Assembly (NCBI GenBank): GCA_937892105.1
Contig: CALAUZ010000206.1
Location: forward strand, 1 to 5,435
Direction: 5' to 3'
DNA: 5,435 bases
Source: an uncultured Fretibacterium sp.
GTDB lineage: Bacteria; Synergistota; Synergistia; Synergistales; Aminobacteriaceae
Shown: positions 4,273 to 5,435 of the stretch, one piece after another
Position numbering within the stretch: position 1 is the stretch's first letter
Layout: each line of letters starts with the position of its first letter
Notes under the pieces: model-generated
Told to the model about the DNA's origin: nothing
Seen by the model: the letters and a program-made list of their open reading frames with translations, nothing else
Database searches by the model: none
Translations under genes and position numbers: made by a program

Positions 4273-5435
4273 ATGTTAAACAATTTCAAGATTACAGGCA
4301 AGCTAACAATAGGCTTCGGAATTGTCCTCGCGCTTTTCGGCGTGGCGGTGTTCTTCTCATGGCAGAGCATCTCAGCGGTTCAGTCTGATGTCCAGTACCT
4401 CCAGAAGGTCGTCGACAACACGGTCAAAATTGCTGTAGAACTGACGAACCAGATCGGCTTCATCCGTGCGGGTGTCAGAGACCTCAAGTTCTCCGAGAGC
4501 GACGAGGACATTGACAAGATGACGAACTACTTATCATCTCTGCGGACCATACTGGAAAGAGGCAAGTCAATGTATGCGCAGGATCCATCACTGTCGGCTC
4601 TCTCAAACCTCGCAGAAATGGAGAACATTATCCGCAACACCGAGTCCACTTTCGCCAAAGCCACCCAGATGATTCGCACAAAACGCACGGTTTCAGCGAC
4701 GCTCGTTACGGAAATCGACAAGATGATTACACTGCTTGAGAGCGTCATTGATATGCAGTACAAGATCACTATCCAGAACCTCAAGACAAACCTTGAAGGC
4801 CATGATTACGAGACAGACATCAACCGCATAAGGTCAGTCGAAGATTTGCGCACCCAGTTCGCCATCGTTGCAAGAAACTACGCGATAGCAATGTGGTACA
4901 GGGACGCGAAAATGATGAATGATGTTACCCAGCAGATAGTCAACGGCGAGAACGCCTACAACAGGTTCTACGAGAACACGACGTACAAGGAAGTCAAAGA
5001 CGTAATGAACGCCGGGCGCGGAGCTTTCGGAACGCTGAAGGCTGGATTTGCTGACGTTCTCAACTCATTCACGCAGACTGAACCGGCATTCGCGGCACTG
5101 CTGGCTGACGGATTGAACCTCGTCAACATCGCCAACAAGATAACTGACGCAGGCACTCAGAGAATCGTTGACTTGTCGCAGGGGGCGCATGACGCACTAG
5201 GAAGCACAATGACGCTGGTTATTTCGCTCGCCGTAGTAGCAATCATCATCGGTATCGGGATCGCGCTCTACATCGCGAAGTCAATCTCAGCACCTCTCGG
5301 CCGTGTCGTTGAAATCTGCAAGGAAGCCAGCAACGGCGAGATGGCAGTAACCTACAGTGATTTCGGTTACGAGGGCAAAGACGAACTCGGCAACTTGGGC
5401 GAGGCACTCACTGAAATGTTCGCCTCACTCAGTAC
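4273..5435 (+). CDS. Methyl-accepting chemotaxis protein (partial, N-terminal sensory half)
   Basis: Inner-membrane chemoreceptor that would pass ligand binding outside the cell to CheA and CheW inside. The visible 387 residues begin MLNNFKITGKLTIGFGIVLA. Membrane segment 1 spans about 12-31. A large extracytoplasmic domain of about 280 residues follows, apparently all helical (rich in Leu, Asn, Thr, Lys and charged residues, few Pro or Gly), with no recognisable PAS/Cache motif. Membrane segment 2 is about 314-334 (LVISLAVVAIIIGIGIALYI). A HAMP linker follows, with SISAPL at 337-342 and KDELGNLGEALTEM near 370-383. The methylation helices and signalling tip lie beyond the right edge, so receptor identity rests on the topology and HAMP; a histidine kinase or cyclase with the same front half cannot be excluded. 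The domain is longer than a single four-helix bundle (about 150 residues) and could be a double, HBM-like bundle. Ile codons favour ATC, unlike clpC. Confidence 0.85.
   Translation, partial: MLNNFKITGKLTIGFGIVLALFGVAVFFSWQSISAVQSDVQYLQKVVDNTVKIAVELTNQIGFIRAGVRDLKFSESDEDIDKMTNYLSSLRTILERGKSMYAQDPSLSALSNLAEMENIIRNTESTFAKATQMIRTKRTVSATLVTEIDKMITLLESVIDMQYKITIQNLKTNLEGHDYETDINRIRSVEDLRTQFAIVARNYAIAMWYRDAKMMNDVTQQIVNGENAYNRFYENTTYKEVKDVMNAGRGAFGTLKAGFADVLNSFTQTEPAFAALLADGLNLVNIANKITDAGTQRIVDLSQGAHDALGSTMTLVISLAVVAIIIGIGIALYIAKSISAPLGRVVEICKEASNGEMAVTYSDFGYEGKDELGNLGEALTEMFASLS

Noticed and set aside
4527..5156. Minus-strand open frames of 85 and 62 codons within the receptor gene
   Set aside because: They are antisense to a continuous receptor frame with two membrane segments and a HAMP linker.

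Overview
The window holds six protein-coding genes and no RNA genes, mobile elements, CRISPR arrays or long repeats. No stretch over 300 bases lacks a gene. I see an ordinary chromosomal housekeeping region with some unusual details, not a clearly new biological system.

Layout. Two genes lie on the minus strand on the left. They are ctsR (1972 to 1505), a heat-shock repressor, followed after 24 bases by clpC, an AAA+ unfoldase that runs off the left edge (1480 to 1, N-domain, first ATPase module and middle domain only). Divergent from them on the plus strand is def-fmt (2116-2628 and 2630-3550). These encode peptide deformylase and methionyl-tRNA formyltransferase, which remove and add the formyl group on initiator methionine. 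Then come a Nudix hydrolase of the ADP-ribose pyrophosphatase type (3632-4195) and the first 387 residues of a methyl-accepting chemotaxis protein (4273 to the right edge).

Control. The 143-base gap between ctsR and def contains a promoter for each direction. Between and overlapping them is a cluster of three heptads resembling the CtsR operator. This suggests that CtsR represses its own operon, and it raises the possibility that it also touches def-fmt. ctsR, def and fmt all appear to start with TTG.

Organism. A ctsR-clpC pair points to Firmicutes or a related lineage with CtsR. The lack of mcsA and mcsB between them, the divergent Fmt N-terminus and the moderate base composition would fit an anaerobe such as a member of Synergistota (Synergistetes) or a clostridial relative. 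The chemotaxis receptor suggests a motile cell. This assignment is an inference without a database search and I hold it weakly.

How the genes fit together. ctsR-clpC is a self-regulated protein quality control unit and def-fmt is a translation-initiation unit. The Nudix gene has its own apparent promoter. The receptor gene looks functionally unrelated and uses clearly different codons from clpC.
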